From: an uncultured Chloroflexota bacterium
Lineage (GTDB): Bacteria; Chloroflexota; Anaerolineae; Anaerolineales; Anaerolineaceae
Reading direction: 5' to 3'
Assembly: GCA_902795255.1 (NCBI GenBank)
Contig: CADBKS010000001.1
Coordinates: forward strand, 1 to 62,413
Length of the DNA stretch: 62,413 bases
The position numbers and the translations under genes are program-made. Positions 51,802 to 59,323 of this stretch are shown in pieces. The first letter of the stretch is position 1, and each line of letters begins with the position of its first letter. The notes under the pieces were generated by a model. That model searched no databases and was not told the DNA's origin. It saw nothing but the letters and a program-made list of their open reading frames with translations.

Positions 51802-53868
51802 TCAGTTGCCCGTGTTGAGGACCATGTAGCCGTCATCCGGACAGAATGCCGCTTCACCGCCGACCGCGCTCTGCCAGTCGGAAAGGTGATGGATCTTCAT
51901 GATCTGATCCAGCGGGTAGACATAGCCCTTGACGGGCAGATTGTCAAAAGCGGTGGAGTTGAAATCCAGATAGGCGGAGAAAAAGCTGACCGCATAGCTC
52001 CAGTCGATCCAGCTGTCCTCCAGCAGGATGTAGCTTTCGCCCGGGTTGACGATCCCGACATTGTAGTCTGTCTGCGGATCTTCTTCAGCTTCAGGATCTG
52101 CTTCGAATTTTGCATCGTTCGTGCCGTTGGTAATGGCATATTTCAGTCCGTCAGCGGTCCGGACGCGGTTCAGGACAACGATACTGATGCGGCTGTTTTG
52201 GGGAAGCAGCAGGTTGTTGCTCAGTGCCAGCCGGTGATAACCGGCATAGCGGAAGGTTTCTGTCACGCTGTCCAGCAGTTTCCCGTCCGTGGGGCTGACC
52301 GAATTTTCATTCAGCAGGTAGATATTTACGGTCACTGCCGCATTCAGATCACCGGTCATAACGGAAGCATACTGCATCACGCTGTCCTCGGTGATATCAA
52401 AAACATTGGCTGAATAGACCGGTTTGTCGAAAAGCGTTGAATGCATGCTGTTGACGGACATATAGTCATACTCAAGAATGTCCAGATATTCCACGTTTTC
52501 CGTTTCTTCCGTAATCAGGAATTCAAAAGACTGGACCTCGCCGATGCCCTGATCATAGTAAGAAAGGTAGAAATAACCGTCGGTTCCCCAGTCATCTCCC
52601 CAGCTGTTTTTGACGATCCAGGCACCGTCTGCCGGGGGCTGATGGTCCGCTCTGAAGTTGGATGCAGGGAAAGTGTCATCCCAGCCGACGATCGCGACAA
52701 TATGGTTTGCATCGTGGATGTTGTACGTATACTGGGCATAGATGACGGGATCGCTGCCGGTGAAGTTCATAAATGCTTCACGGATACTTCCTTCCGGATC
52801 CTCCGGATCGATGATGTTTTCGATGGGGGCACCGAATTTTTCGGAAAAGATGATCGTCAGCAGTGCGTCGCGGTCCAGATTCGCGGTGTCATAAAGATTT
52901 GCATCATAGCCGTTAAGCTCGCACTTCTGTTTCAGGTACTCCCTGAGATCTTCCGTGCTCAATTTTTCAATTTCGGCATCGTCAGGTGTGGAACTGTCCG
53001 CATAATAAGCGATCCCTACAAGGCGGCCGTTCAGCAGCTCGGATTTGATCATTTCTGTCGCTTCCGGGCGGTAGTAGTAATTATTATTCTCATCGACATT
53101 CGCAGGGCTGAGCAGCTGGTTGCCGTCTTTCAGCTCAAAGCTTTGTGTGAACCGCAGTTCTTCGGGAAGCGACCAGTCCCCCTGTTCGTCCAGGGTACCT
53201 TCGGCATTCTGATAAGGAACCTGGCTTTCTTTGACTACCCCCACACCGGAGGCCAGTATTGACGTGGAGTTCGAGAACCATCCGCCCATATTATAGGGGT
53301 TTTTCCCCGCCTCTTCAACCATATAATTCCCTTCACCGGCCTGGTTCTCCGTATAGGGATATTCACCCTCCGGATAGGCATCCAGCGCCGGCAGCGCCAG
53401 GGCGCCGAACCACGCCAGATGTTTTTCGGAAAGGTCCATCGGTTCGCCGTATTTCTGTTCATATTCTTCCGCGGTCAGATGCAGCGTGTTCAGAATGCTG
53501 GTTTCGCAGGCAGCCATGGTGCCGAAAGTCCAGCAGGTCCCCCACGGGGACTGATCTTTCACCGGGGTGACCGTTCCGCGATCCCGCAGGTCGAATTTGG
53601 CGGGGAAAGTATCCGCGACGGAATGCCATTCCATTTCGGTGTAAATGTCCTTCATGTGGCCGCGGGCACCGGTGCCTTCCACCAGTTCGTGCCCCAGGGC
53701 CAGAAGCCCCTGCGCTTCTTCTTTGGTAAAGTCAGCCAGTGCTTCATTGATCTGTTGGTTCCATGCGTCATCGGTCCCGTCTGTTCCCGCATCTGTCTGG
53801 CTCCAGACCGGGCAGCTGAGTGACAGCAGGATCAAAAACAGTAAAAACAGAATTCCGGTTTCCCTCAT
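51802..53868 (-). CDS. secreted papain-family (C1) cysteine peptidase with C-terminal lectin-like domain
   Basis: A 688-residue secreted peptidase. Signal peptide to about residue 24; a short propeptide; then the C1A catalytic domain beginning FPAKFDLRDRGTVTPVKDQ with catalytic Cys in PWGTCWTFGTMAACE (Cys about 112, oxyanion Gln about 106), His in DANHIVAIVGWDD (about 390) and Asn in WIVKNSWGDDWG (about 419). A long insertion (about residues 180-370) lies between the Cys and His regions. The C-terminal 200 residues form a beta-rich domain as in bacterial lectin-like C1 peptidases. Probably digests external protein. Confidence 0.93.
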   Translation of the reverse strand: MRETGILFLLFLILLSLSCPVWSQTDAGTDGTDDAWNQQINEALADFTKEEAQGLLALGHELVEGTGARGHMKDIYTEMEWHSVADTFPAKFDLRDRGTVTPVKDQSPWGTCWTFGTMAACETSILNTLHLTAEEYEQKYGEPMDLSEKHLAWFGALALPALDAYPEGEYPYTENQAGEGNYMVEEAGKNPYNMGGWFSNSTSILASGVGVVKESQVPYQNAEGTLDEQGDWSLPEELRFTQSFELKDGNQLLSPANVDENNNYYYRPEATEMIKSELLNGRLVGIAYYADSSTPDDAEIEKLSTEDLREYLKQKCELNGYDANLYDTANLDRDALLTIIFSEKFGAPIENIIDPEDPEGSIREAFMNFTGSDPVIYAQYTYNIHDANHIVAIVGWDDTFPASNFRADHQPPADGAWIVKNSWGDDWGTDGYFYLSYYDQGIGEVQSFEFLITEETENVEYLDILEYDYMSVNSMHSTLFDKPVYSANVFDITEDSVMQYASVMTGDLNAAVTVNIYLLNENSVSPTDGKLLDSVTETFRYAGYHRLALSNNLLLPQNSRISIVVLNRVRTADGLKYAITNGTNDAKFEADPEAEEDPQTDYNVGIVNPGESYILLEDSWIDWSYAVSFFSAYLDFNSTAFDNLPVKGYVYPLDQIMKIHHLSDWQSAVGGEAAFCPDDGYMVLNTGN

Positions 53869-53975
53869 ATTTATTGCTCCTCCTTTGTACTAAAATAATT
53901 TTATCATTTCCCGACCTGTTTTACGGGCCGGTTTATGGATAAACGGCGGTTTGGACCGGAGCTGAAATTGCCGTC

Positions 53976-54005
53976 TTGCTAATTTTCAGCTCAGCATAGT
54001 ATAAT
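53976..54005 (+). promoter_or_regulatory. promoter of pyk
   Basis: TTGCTA (53976-53981) and TATAAT (54000-54005) with an 18-base spacer, about 50 bases before the pyruvate kinase ATG. Confidence 0.78.
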
Positions 54006-54053
54006 TAGTGAACCGAATCCGTTTTTTTACACCTGTGATGAAGGAGTGTCCCA

Positions 54054-55469
54054 ATGAGAAAGACAAAAATTATATGTACGATCGGCCCTGCCAGCGAAGA
54101 TCCGGCGGTTTTTAAGGAAATGTGCCTGCACGGCCTGAATGTGGCGCGGCTCAATTTCTCACACGGGTCGCATCCGGAACATCAGAAAAAGATCGATATG
54201 ATCAAAAAAGTCCGTGAAGAGCTCAACCTGCCGATCGCGATCATGCTGGATACCAAGGGACCGGAGTACCGCATCAAGACGTTCCGCGACGGGAAGATCA
54301 CGCTGAAGGACGGGGATGAATTCACCTTCACGACCCGGGATATCATCGGGGATGAGCATATCGTGGCCGTGAATTATCTGGGCCTGATCGATGACCTGGC
54401 GGTGGGTGACCGCATCCTGGTCAACAACGGTCTGGTCGTTTTTGAAGTGAAGGATCTGGCAGGGGATGAGGCCCGCTGTGAGGTGATCACGGGCGGCGTT
54501 CTTTCGGACCGGAAGTCCATGTCCTTCCCCGGGAAGGTGATGCGTCAGAAATACCTGAGCGATCAGGATAAGGCTGACCTGCTTTTCGGGATCCGCAATG
54601 AAGTTGATTTTGTGGCGGCCTCCTTTGTTTCCTGCAAGCAGGATCTGGTGGATCTGCGGACCTTCCTGAACGAGAACGGCGGGGAAGACATTGATGTGAT
54701 CGCCAAGATCGAAAATCAGTCAGGTGTGGACAATATCGACGAGATCTGCTCGGTCTGCGAGGGCGTTATGGTCGCCCGCGGCGACCTGGGCGTGGAAGTG
54801 CCTTTCACCGAACTGCCGGCCATCCAGAAACATCTGATCACGAAATGCCGCCTTCTCGGCAAACGCGTGATCACCGCCACGGAAATGCTCGAGAGCATGA
54901 TCAATAATCCCCGTCCGACCCGTGCGGAGATCAGTGATGTCGCGAACGCGGTCTATGACGGGACCAGCGCGATCATGCTTTCCGGTGAGTCCGCGGCAGG
55001 GAAATACCCGGTCGACTCGGTCCGCGTGATGAGCGAGATCGCCGAAAAGACGGAAAGCCATATTGACTATAAGGCGCAGTTCCGTCAGCATGATTTTGTG
55101 ATCCGGAGCAGTGTGGATGCCATCAGCCATGCGGCCTGCACGATGGCGATCGACCTGGATGCCAAAGGCATCGTCGTCAGTTCTCACAGCGGCCTGACGG
55201 TTCGGATGGTTTCCCGTTTCCGCCCGTCGATCGATATCCTGGGCCTGGCGACCAGCAAGCGCACCTGGTATAAGCTGGCGCTTTCCTGGGGCGTGATCCC
55301 GGTCCAGACCGAGCACTTCCCGAATATGGAGGTGCTGAACTTCTTCTCCCTGCGGGCAGCTAAGGAAGCGCTCAAGCTGGAAAAGGGCGATACGGTCGTG
55401 ATGACCGGCGGCGATACCAGCGGTCAGTCCGGCAATACCAACGTCCTGCGGATCGAGACGATCAAATAA
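54054..55469 (+). CDS. pyk: pyruvate kinase
   Basis: A 471-residue glycolytic enzyme converting phosphoenolpyruvate and ADP to pyruvate and ATP. RKTKIICTIGPAS at the start, NFSHGSH, the active-site stretch IDVIAKIENQSGVDNIDEI with GVMVARGDLGVEV, TATEMLESMINNPRPTRAE and the C-terminal regulatory domain ending in a typical TGGDTSGQSGNTN. No extra PEP-utiliser domain is fused. Its own promoter and terminator show it is transcribed alone; GAAGGAG lies before the ATG. Confidence 0.98.
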   Translation: MRKTKIICTIGPASEDPAVFKEMCLHGLNVARLNFSHGSHPEHQKKIDMIKKVREELNLPIAIMLDTKGPEYRIKTFRDGKITLKDGDEFTFTTRDIIGDEHIVAVNYLGLIDDLAVGDRILVNNGLVVFEVKDLAGDEARCEVITGGVLSDRKSMSFPGKVMRQKYLSDQDKADLLFGIRNEVDFVAASFVSCKQDLVDLRTFLNENGGEDIDVIAKIENQSGVDNIDEICSVCEGVMVARGDLGVEVPFTELPAIQKHLITKCRLLGKRVITATEMLESMINNPRPTRAEISDVANAVYDGTSAIMLSGESAAGKYPVDSVRVMSEIAEKTESHIDYKAQFRQHDFVIRSSVDAISHAACTMAIDLDAKGIVVSSHSGLTVRMVSRFRPSIDILGLATSKRTWYKLALSWGVIPVQTEHFPNMEVLNFFSLRAAKEALKLEKGDTVVMTGGDTSGQSGNTNVLRIETIK

Positions 55470-55491
55470 GACGCTGAAATAAGCGATACCG

Positions 55492-55526
55492 GCCCTTTGC
55501 TGCCTGAAGCAGCAAAGGGCTTTTTT
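55492..55526 (+). terminator. terminator after pyk
   Basis: GCCCTTTGCTGC (55492-55503) pairs with GCAGCAAAGGGC (55509-55520), followed by six T. Confidence 0.95.
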
Positions 55527-55670
55527 ATTCATGTCAGAGAAAACTACCTGCTAAGCAGGCGGAAACGAATGGCTTTAGGTAAAAAACTGTCGGCCGCATA
55601 CAGTTATGTCTTACGAATAACCATAACCATTGGTATTTGGGTAAATATGTTGTTCATGATGCCATAATTT

Positions 55671-55803
55671 GGGGTGCCGGGGGCAACGGGCGGCTTAAGC
55701 CGGCCCGTGCCCCCGGCTAAATAAACCCGGCGCGGCATCTAACTTATGCAAACACACGAACGATCGGGCCGCGCCATGCGAAGCAAAGTCTTCCGATTGC
55801 CAT
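55671..55803 (-). repeat. dispersed structured repeat, copy R4
   Basis: Fourth copy, minus strand. Hairpin 1 arms GGCGCGGC and GCCGCGCC (plus positions 55768-55775 and 55729-55736), loop TCGTGTGTTTGCATA. Hairpin 2 spans 55676-55717 and is the most fully paired copy: the GCCGGGGGCA/TGCCCCCGGC arms continue into CGGG/CCCG and CGGC-TTAA-GCCG with only single-base bulges. It lies in the gene-free stretch 55527-56118. Elsewhere that stretch has only a small CCTGC/GCAGG hairpin (about 55548) and an AGCTGTTTT/AAAACAGCT palindrome (56049-56068) ahead of the next gene. Confidence 0.9.
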
Positions 55804-56118
55804 TGGCACTGCAAAGTGTGCATCGACATGTGTTTGCGGGACCATGCTGTGCCGGTCATCCTGATTGATTGGTTGCAGATGCCTTTTATATTCAGTTTTC
55901 TGTCTTCAGAATAAAACTGTCCCCTGTCCCCTAATTTGCACATTTTTACAAAATAAAGACGGTTATTTTGTACCTTTTCGGATTTACATTTTGCTGCCGT
56001 TCCCGTAAAATCAAATCAATAAATGATTCGGCGGCTGATGACAGCCGGAGCTGTTTTTCAAAACAGCTGAAAATTTCACATATTCAAACCGGAAAATTGC
56101 TGAAAGGAGGGTACTGAT

Positions 56119-56331
56119 ATGCTGAAATATATGTTGATTCTGATCATTTTTTGCGGGATTTGTTCCAAAGGCCGGAGTTTGATCGTCTGGCCCATTGTAA
56201 CGATACTTTCCCTGATCGGGACGGGACTGCTGTCGGTGATCTTCCTGATCGGGCGGCTGTTCTTCTTCCCGTTCTCCATGTGCCGGTGGCACCGGCGCCG
56301 GATGTTCTGGTTCCGGCATATGTTCTTCTGA
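56119..56331 (+). CDS. small hydrophobic membrane protein
   Basis: A 70-residue protein with two membrane segments (about residues 3-15 and 23-48) and a basic aromatic C-terminus (FSMCRWHRRRMFWFRHMFF). The strong ribosome-binding site AAAGGAGGG before the ATG supports it despite its size; an antisense frame on the other strand has none. A perfect palindrome 50 bases upstream could be an operator. No family recognised. It is followed 46 bases later by a second small membrane protein, so they may work together. Confidence 0.6.
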   Translation: MLKYMLILIIFCGICSKGRSLIVWPIVTILSLIGTGLLSVIFLIGRLFFFPFSMCRWHRRRMFWFRHMFF

Positions 56332-56377
56332 TGCCGCGGTGACCGTACGGATCTGATTTTTCGGGAAGGGAGGAACG

Positions 56378-56662
56378 GTGGAGGATCCAAGTGAGCGGCT
56401 GAGGAGGCTGTACATTGAGGAGGAGAAACGCCGGATGCGGCGGATCGGTCTGATCGTCGGCGGCATCATCGCGGCCGTGATTTTTATCTTCGCAAAGGAG
56501 TTCCTTTTTCCGGACAGGATCCTGTTCAGTTTGGCGTTTGGCTGGACGGTATTTAACTTTGCGGTTTACCGCGGAAGGTACCGTCCGCGGATCGTTTTTG
56601 CGGTAAAGACCGCTTATCCGCTCATGCTCTTCATCCTCTATCTGGCGCTTTCCGGAAAATAG
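56378..56662 (+). CDS. small membrane protein
   Basis: A 94-residue protein with a charged N-terminus (MEDPSERLRRLYIEEEKRRM) and two or three hydrophobic segments (about residues 22-40, 46-58 and 74-92). GTG start behind GGGAGG. No family recognised. It forms a likely two-gene unit with the small membrane protein before it and ends at a strong terminator. Confidence 0.7.
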   Translation: MEDPSERLRRLYIEEEKRRMRRIGLIVGGIIAAVIFIFAKEFLFPDRILFSLAFGWTVFNFAVYRGRYRPRIVFAVKTAYPLMLFILYLALSGK

Positions 56663-56679
56663 AATGATTTATGACAGAG

Positions 56680-56705
56680 AAAAAGGCGGGGGTTCCCCGC
56701 CTTTT
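56680..56705. terminator. terminator after the small membrane proteins
   Basis: AAAAAGGCGGGG pairs with CCCCGCCTTTTT across a short loop, effective in both directions between the small membrane genes and the XRE regulator gene. Confidence 0.93.
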
Positions 56706-56738
56706 TCTCTGTCCCGGGCCTTTTTCTGTGCCTGTGAC

Positions 56739-56773
56739 GATCATAATTGAGTGCTTTGCAGGGCGCGGACCGG
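56739..56773 (+). repeat. fragment of the dispersed repeat, R5
   Basis: ATCATAATTGAGTGCTTTGC followed by AGGGCGCGGACCGG matches the first 35 bases of R1-R4 (5' end and left arm of hairpin 1) and then stops at the 3' end of the XRE regulator gene region. It is either a truncated copy or all that remains of one. Confidence 0.65.
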
Positions 56774-56784
56774 TTTTACCTGCT

Positions 56785-57228
56785 TTACTGCCAGTGCTTC
56801 AGTGTTGAAAGATACGCGTCATACTGCGCGCGGCGGTCCGGGTCCGGAAGCGCGTCCGGGTTCGGCATGTGGCTGACCAGAAAATCAAGGAGACGGTCTT
56901 TTGAGTCATAGATGAAGGATCCGTCCGTATAGCACCATTTGCAGTAATCCTCGTTGAAGGATCCGTCCGGCTCCCTGCTGACCATGCCGTCATCGTTCAG
57001 CGGCATGCCGCAGCACTGGCAGACAAGCTGCCGGGGAGCGCCGAGCAGGGTGTTGATCGATACGTTAAACTCCCGTGAAAGGAGCTTCAGCGTTTCCGTG
57101 TTCGGCTGTGTTTCGCCGGTCTCCCAGCGGCTGACCGCCTGACGGGTGACCAGCACTTTTTCCGCCAGCTGTTCCTGGGTGAGCCCGCTTTTTTCCCGCA
57201 GATCTTTCAGAATTTCCTTTGTTTCCAT
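56785..57228 (-). CDS. XRE-family regulator with C-terminal zinc ribbon
   Basis: A 147-residue protein. N-terminal helix-turn-helix (about residues 5-62) with LREKSGLTQEQLAEKVLVTRQ and AVSRWETGETQPN, typical of Cro/CI-type repressors. Then a four-Cys zinc ribbon (CQCCGMPL and CKWCYTDG, about residues 70-100) of the putative zinc-ribbon-2 type that in relatives carries further conserved residues to the C-terminus. A ligand-responsive repressor is likely; its target is not visible. Confidence 0.9.
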   Translation of the reverse strand: METKEILKDLREKSGLTQEQLAEKVLVTRQAVSRWETGETQPNTETLKLLSREFNVSINTLLGAPRQLVCQCCGMPLNDDGMVSREPDGSFNEDYCKWCYTDGSFIYDSKDRLLDFLVSHMPNPDALPDPDRRAQYDAYLSTLKHWQ

Positions 57229-57340
57229 GGCTTTTGGTTCCTCCTGTTGTCAGATAAAAACAATTATGCTCCGGAAACGGAAAGCTGACAAGCAACGTAC
57301 TGTTGCGTCCCGGACAGCGTTTTTGTCCGGAATGCCTGCT

Positions 57341-57664
57341 TCAGCAGCCGGTGCCGTCGATGCGGCAGGAATCGCCGGTTCTGACCGCGGCAGCGGCGGC
57401 AGCGAGCTTTTTGTTCTCTCTGATTCCCGCTTCCCAGTCCAGGGTCATGCTGCCGTCATCCAGGACCAGCGCCGGAATGCCGACCCTGCCGGACCCGATG
57501 ACCTCTTTGAAGACGGGATCCGTATCCCGCAGCTTCAGAAATTCTTTCAGTGCCCCGAGGCTTTTATTGATATCGATATATTCGTATTCCGTTCCCTCTG
57601 CGTCCAGTGCCTTTTTGCAGGCGGTGCAGTGCGGGCAGAATTCACTTCCATAGATCCTGAGCAT
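57341..57664 (-). CDS. glutaredoxin-like protein
   Basis: A 107-residue thioredoxin-fold protein with the redox motif CPHCTAC (CPHC at residues 10-13), the YEYIDINKSLGALKEFLKLRD helix region and the cis-Pro in VGIPALVLDDG. The C-terminus has two more Cys (DSCRIDGTGC). It may reduce disulfides or glutathione-type adducts in the cytosol. It has its own start with GGAGGA upstream. Divergent from the following sugar-binding lipoprotein gene. Confidence 0.88.
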   Translation of the reverse strand: MLRIYGSEFCPHCTACKKALDAEGTEYEYIDINKSLGALKEFLKLRDTDPVFKEVIGSGRVGIPALVLDDGSMTLDWEAGIRENKKLAAAAAAVRTGDSCRIDGTGC

Positions 57665-57846
57665 GTTCTTTTCCTCCTGTCGGAATGATTTTTATTAATG
57701 GTAATCCATTTCTGAATTTATCACCGGACTGTTTTAAGCCGTCGGCCGTCAGTCTCGGAGGAAAACTGTTTTCGTCCCGAAGTGTTTCACACGGCCTGCA
57801 GTCTGTTATAATATTTCCAGACCGCCTGTTTCATGCGGAGAATGAT

Positions 57847-57866
57847 AAGGCCCGGAAGGGCCTTTT
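57847..57866 (+). promoter_or_regulatory. hairpin in the leader of the sugar-binding lipoprotein gene
   Basis: AAGGCCC pairs with GGGCCTT, followed by TT, about 50 bases before the ATG at 57915. It could be an attenuator or mRNA-stabilising hairpin. The rest of 57665-57914 is AT-rich with no gene; a 68-codon frame there lacks a ribosome-binding site. Confidence 0.45.
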
Positions 57867-57914
57867 CCGGATATGGCGGCCGGAAAAATGAAAACAAACG
57901 CTTGAGGAGGTTTT

Positions 57915-59213
57915 ATGAATAAAAAGTTCATCGGTGTGATCCTGCTTGCGCTGGCTTTTGCAGCTGCGTTTTCGGCCTGCAAATCAAAGGAGAAAACCGC
58001 GGCTCCGGAAGCTGCGGCCGGGTTCAAGCCGGCGCTGGATACAAAGACCGAAGCGTCCATCAATGTTGCCGGTCATTACAGCAACTTTGAAGCGCTGGAA
58101 GAGGAGTTCAACCGGTTCGAGGCGTTTTATCCCAATGTGAAAATGACTTACACCGCGCTGGACAGCTACAACAACAATATCGCCACTGCCCTGAGCGGGG
58201 ACGAAGCGCCGGATATTTTCTTCACCTATCCTACCTATATCGGGAAAGAGAACTATCAGGCGGTTTTTGACGCGGCCGAGGACCTTTCGGATCCGAAGCT
58301 GAACATTGACCTTTCCTGTGTCCGGGAAAGCCTGATCTATAAGGACGCCGAAGGGCATATCCCGATGGTTCCGGTTTTCGCTTCCACCTACGGGATGCTG
58401 GTCAACGAGAAGATCTTCGAAAAGGAAAAAATTGCCGTTCCCGAGACCCTGTCCCAGCTGATCTCGGCTTCCGAAGCACTGCAGAAAGCCGGCTATACGA
58501 GTCCGATAATGGCGCACAGCAGTCTCCTGCTTTACCCGATGTATTTCCCGTATTTCTGCGGTACGGTCATGGGCAATGATGCTGCGCTGGCCGATCTGAA
58601 CGAGCTGAAGGAGGGCTCCGGTGAATATATGCGGAGCGCTCTGGAGCTGGCGGCGGATTATATGGGCCGCGGGTTCATGGATCTGGAATCATGCGACACG
58701 CTGGAGAACGACTATCAGGCAGTCATCCTGCGTTTCTTTGAAGGGGACGTCCCGATGATGATGGCTTCCGGCGGAACGGTCTCCGGGACGGAGAAACGTC
58801 AGAGCATGTCAGAAGCTTATACGGCTGATCCTTTTACTTACAGCTTCCGCCCGGTTCCTTCCACTGAGGAAGGCGGGTATATGCTGACGACGGTCTCACT
58901 GGAGTTCTCAGTCAACAAAAACAGCAAAAACCTGGACATGGCCAATGAATTCATGCGTTTCCTGGTTTCGACTGCGGAGCTGAACCGGATGGCGCAGGGA
59001 AAACGTATGCTGACGCCCTGCACGGATATGTCTTATGACGGCATCTATTCGGCTTTCGGCAGCCTGGATGCGTCCCATGTGATCAACCAGTCGACACTGG
59101 GACTTAATGACGCGGCGGATGTTCAGGTCCGCCGTGCCGGGCGTAAGGTCAGCCTCGGGGAGATGACGGTTGATGAGGCGGTGGCCGCTTACGGTACGCT
59201 GGAAGAGAATTAA
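57915..59213 (+). CDS. sugar-binding lipoprotein, ABC SBP family 1
   Basis: A 432-residue lipoprotein with lipobox FSAC (about residue 21) and the family 1 carbohydrate-binding fold (PF01547/PF13416): FEALEEEFNRFEAFYPNVKM, GDEAPDIFFTYP, ASTYGMLVNEKIFEKEKI and the late SVNKNSKNLDMANEFMRFLV. GAGGAGG precedes the ATG. It is 110 bases upstream of a GH32-like lipoprotein gene on the same strand, although a terminator lies between. An oligosaccharide ligand, perhaps a fructan fragment, is likely. No permease genes are adjacent. Confidence 0.92.
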   Translation: MNKKFIGVILLALAFAAAFSACKSKEKTAAPEAAAGFKPALDTKTEASINVAGHYSNFEALEEEFNRFEAFYPNVKMTYTALDSYNNNIATALSGDEAPDIFFTYPTYIGKENYQAVFDAAEDLSDPKLNIDLSCVRESLIYKDAEGHIPMVPVFASTYGMLVNEKIFEKEKIAVPETLSQLISASEALQKAGYTSPIMAHSSLLLYPMYFPYFCGTVMGNDAALADLNELKEGSGEYMRSALELAADYMGRGFMDLESCDTLENDYQAVILRFFEGDVPMMMASGGTVSGTEKRQSMSEAYTADPFTYSFRPVPSTEEGGYMLTTVSLEFSVNKNSKNLDMANEFMRFLVSTAELNRMAQGKRMLTPCTDMSYDGIYSAFGSLDASHVINQSTLGLNDAADVQVRRAGRKVSLGEMTVDEAVAAYGTLEEN

Positions 59214-59224
59214 TGTGCTGACAG

Positions 59225-59253
59225 GTCCGGGAAAAGTCTTTCCCGGACTTTTT
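59225..59253 (+). terminator. terminator after the sugar-binding lipoprotein gene
   Basis: GTCCGGGAAA (59225-59234) pairs with TTTCCCGGAC (59239-59248), followed by TTTTT. Confidence 0.93.
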
Positions 59254-59323
59254 ATTTCCGTACGCTCCGGCAGGCAGGACCCTCCGCCGGAGATGACCGG
59301 AAACGGATAACCGGAGGTTATTT

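Noticed and set aside
56011..56469. 152-codon minus-strand frame opposite the small membrane proteins
   Set aside because: No ribosome-binding site, whereas both plus-strand small genes have strong ones and are followed by a terminator in the right orientation.
57685..57891. 68-codon frame before the sugar-binding lipoprotein
   Set aside because: No ribosome-binding site, no domain; overlaps promoter and hairpin material.
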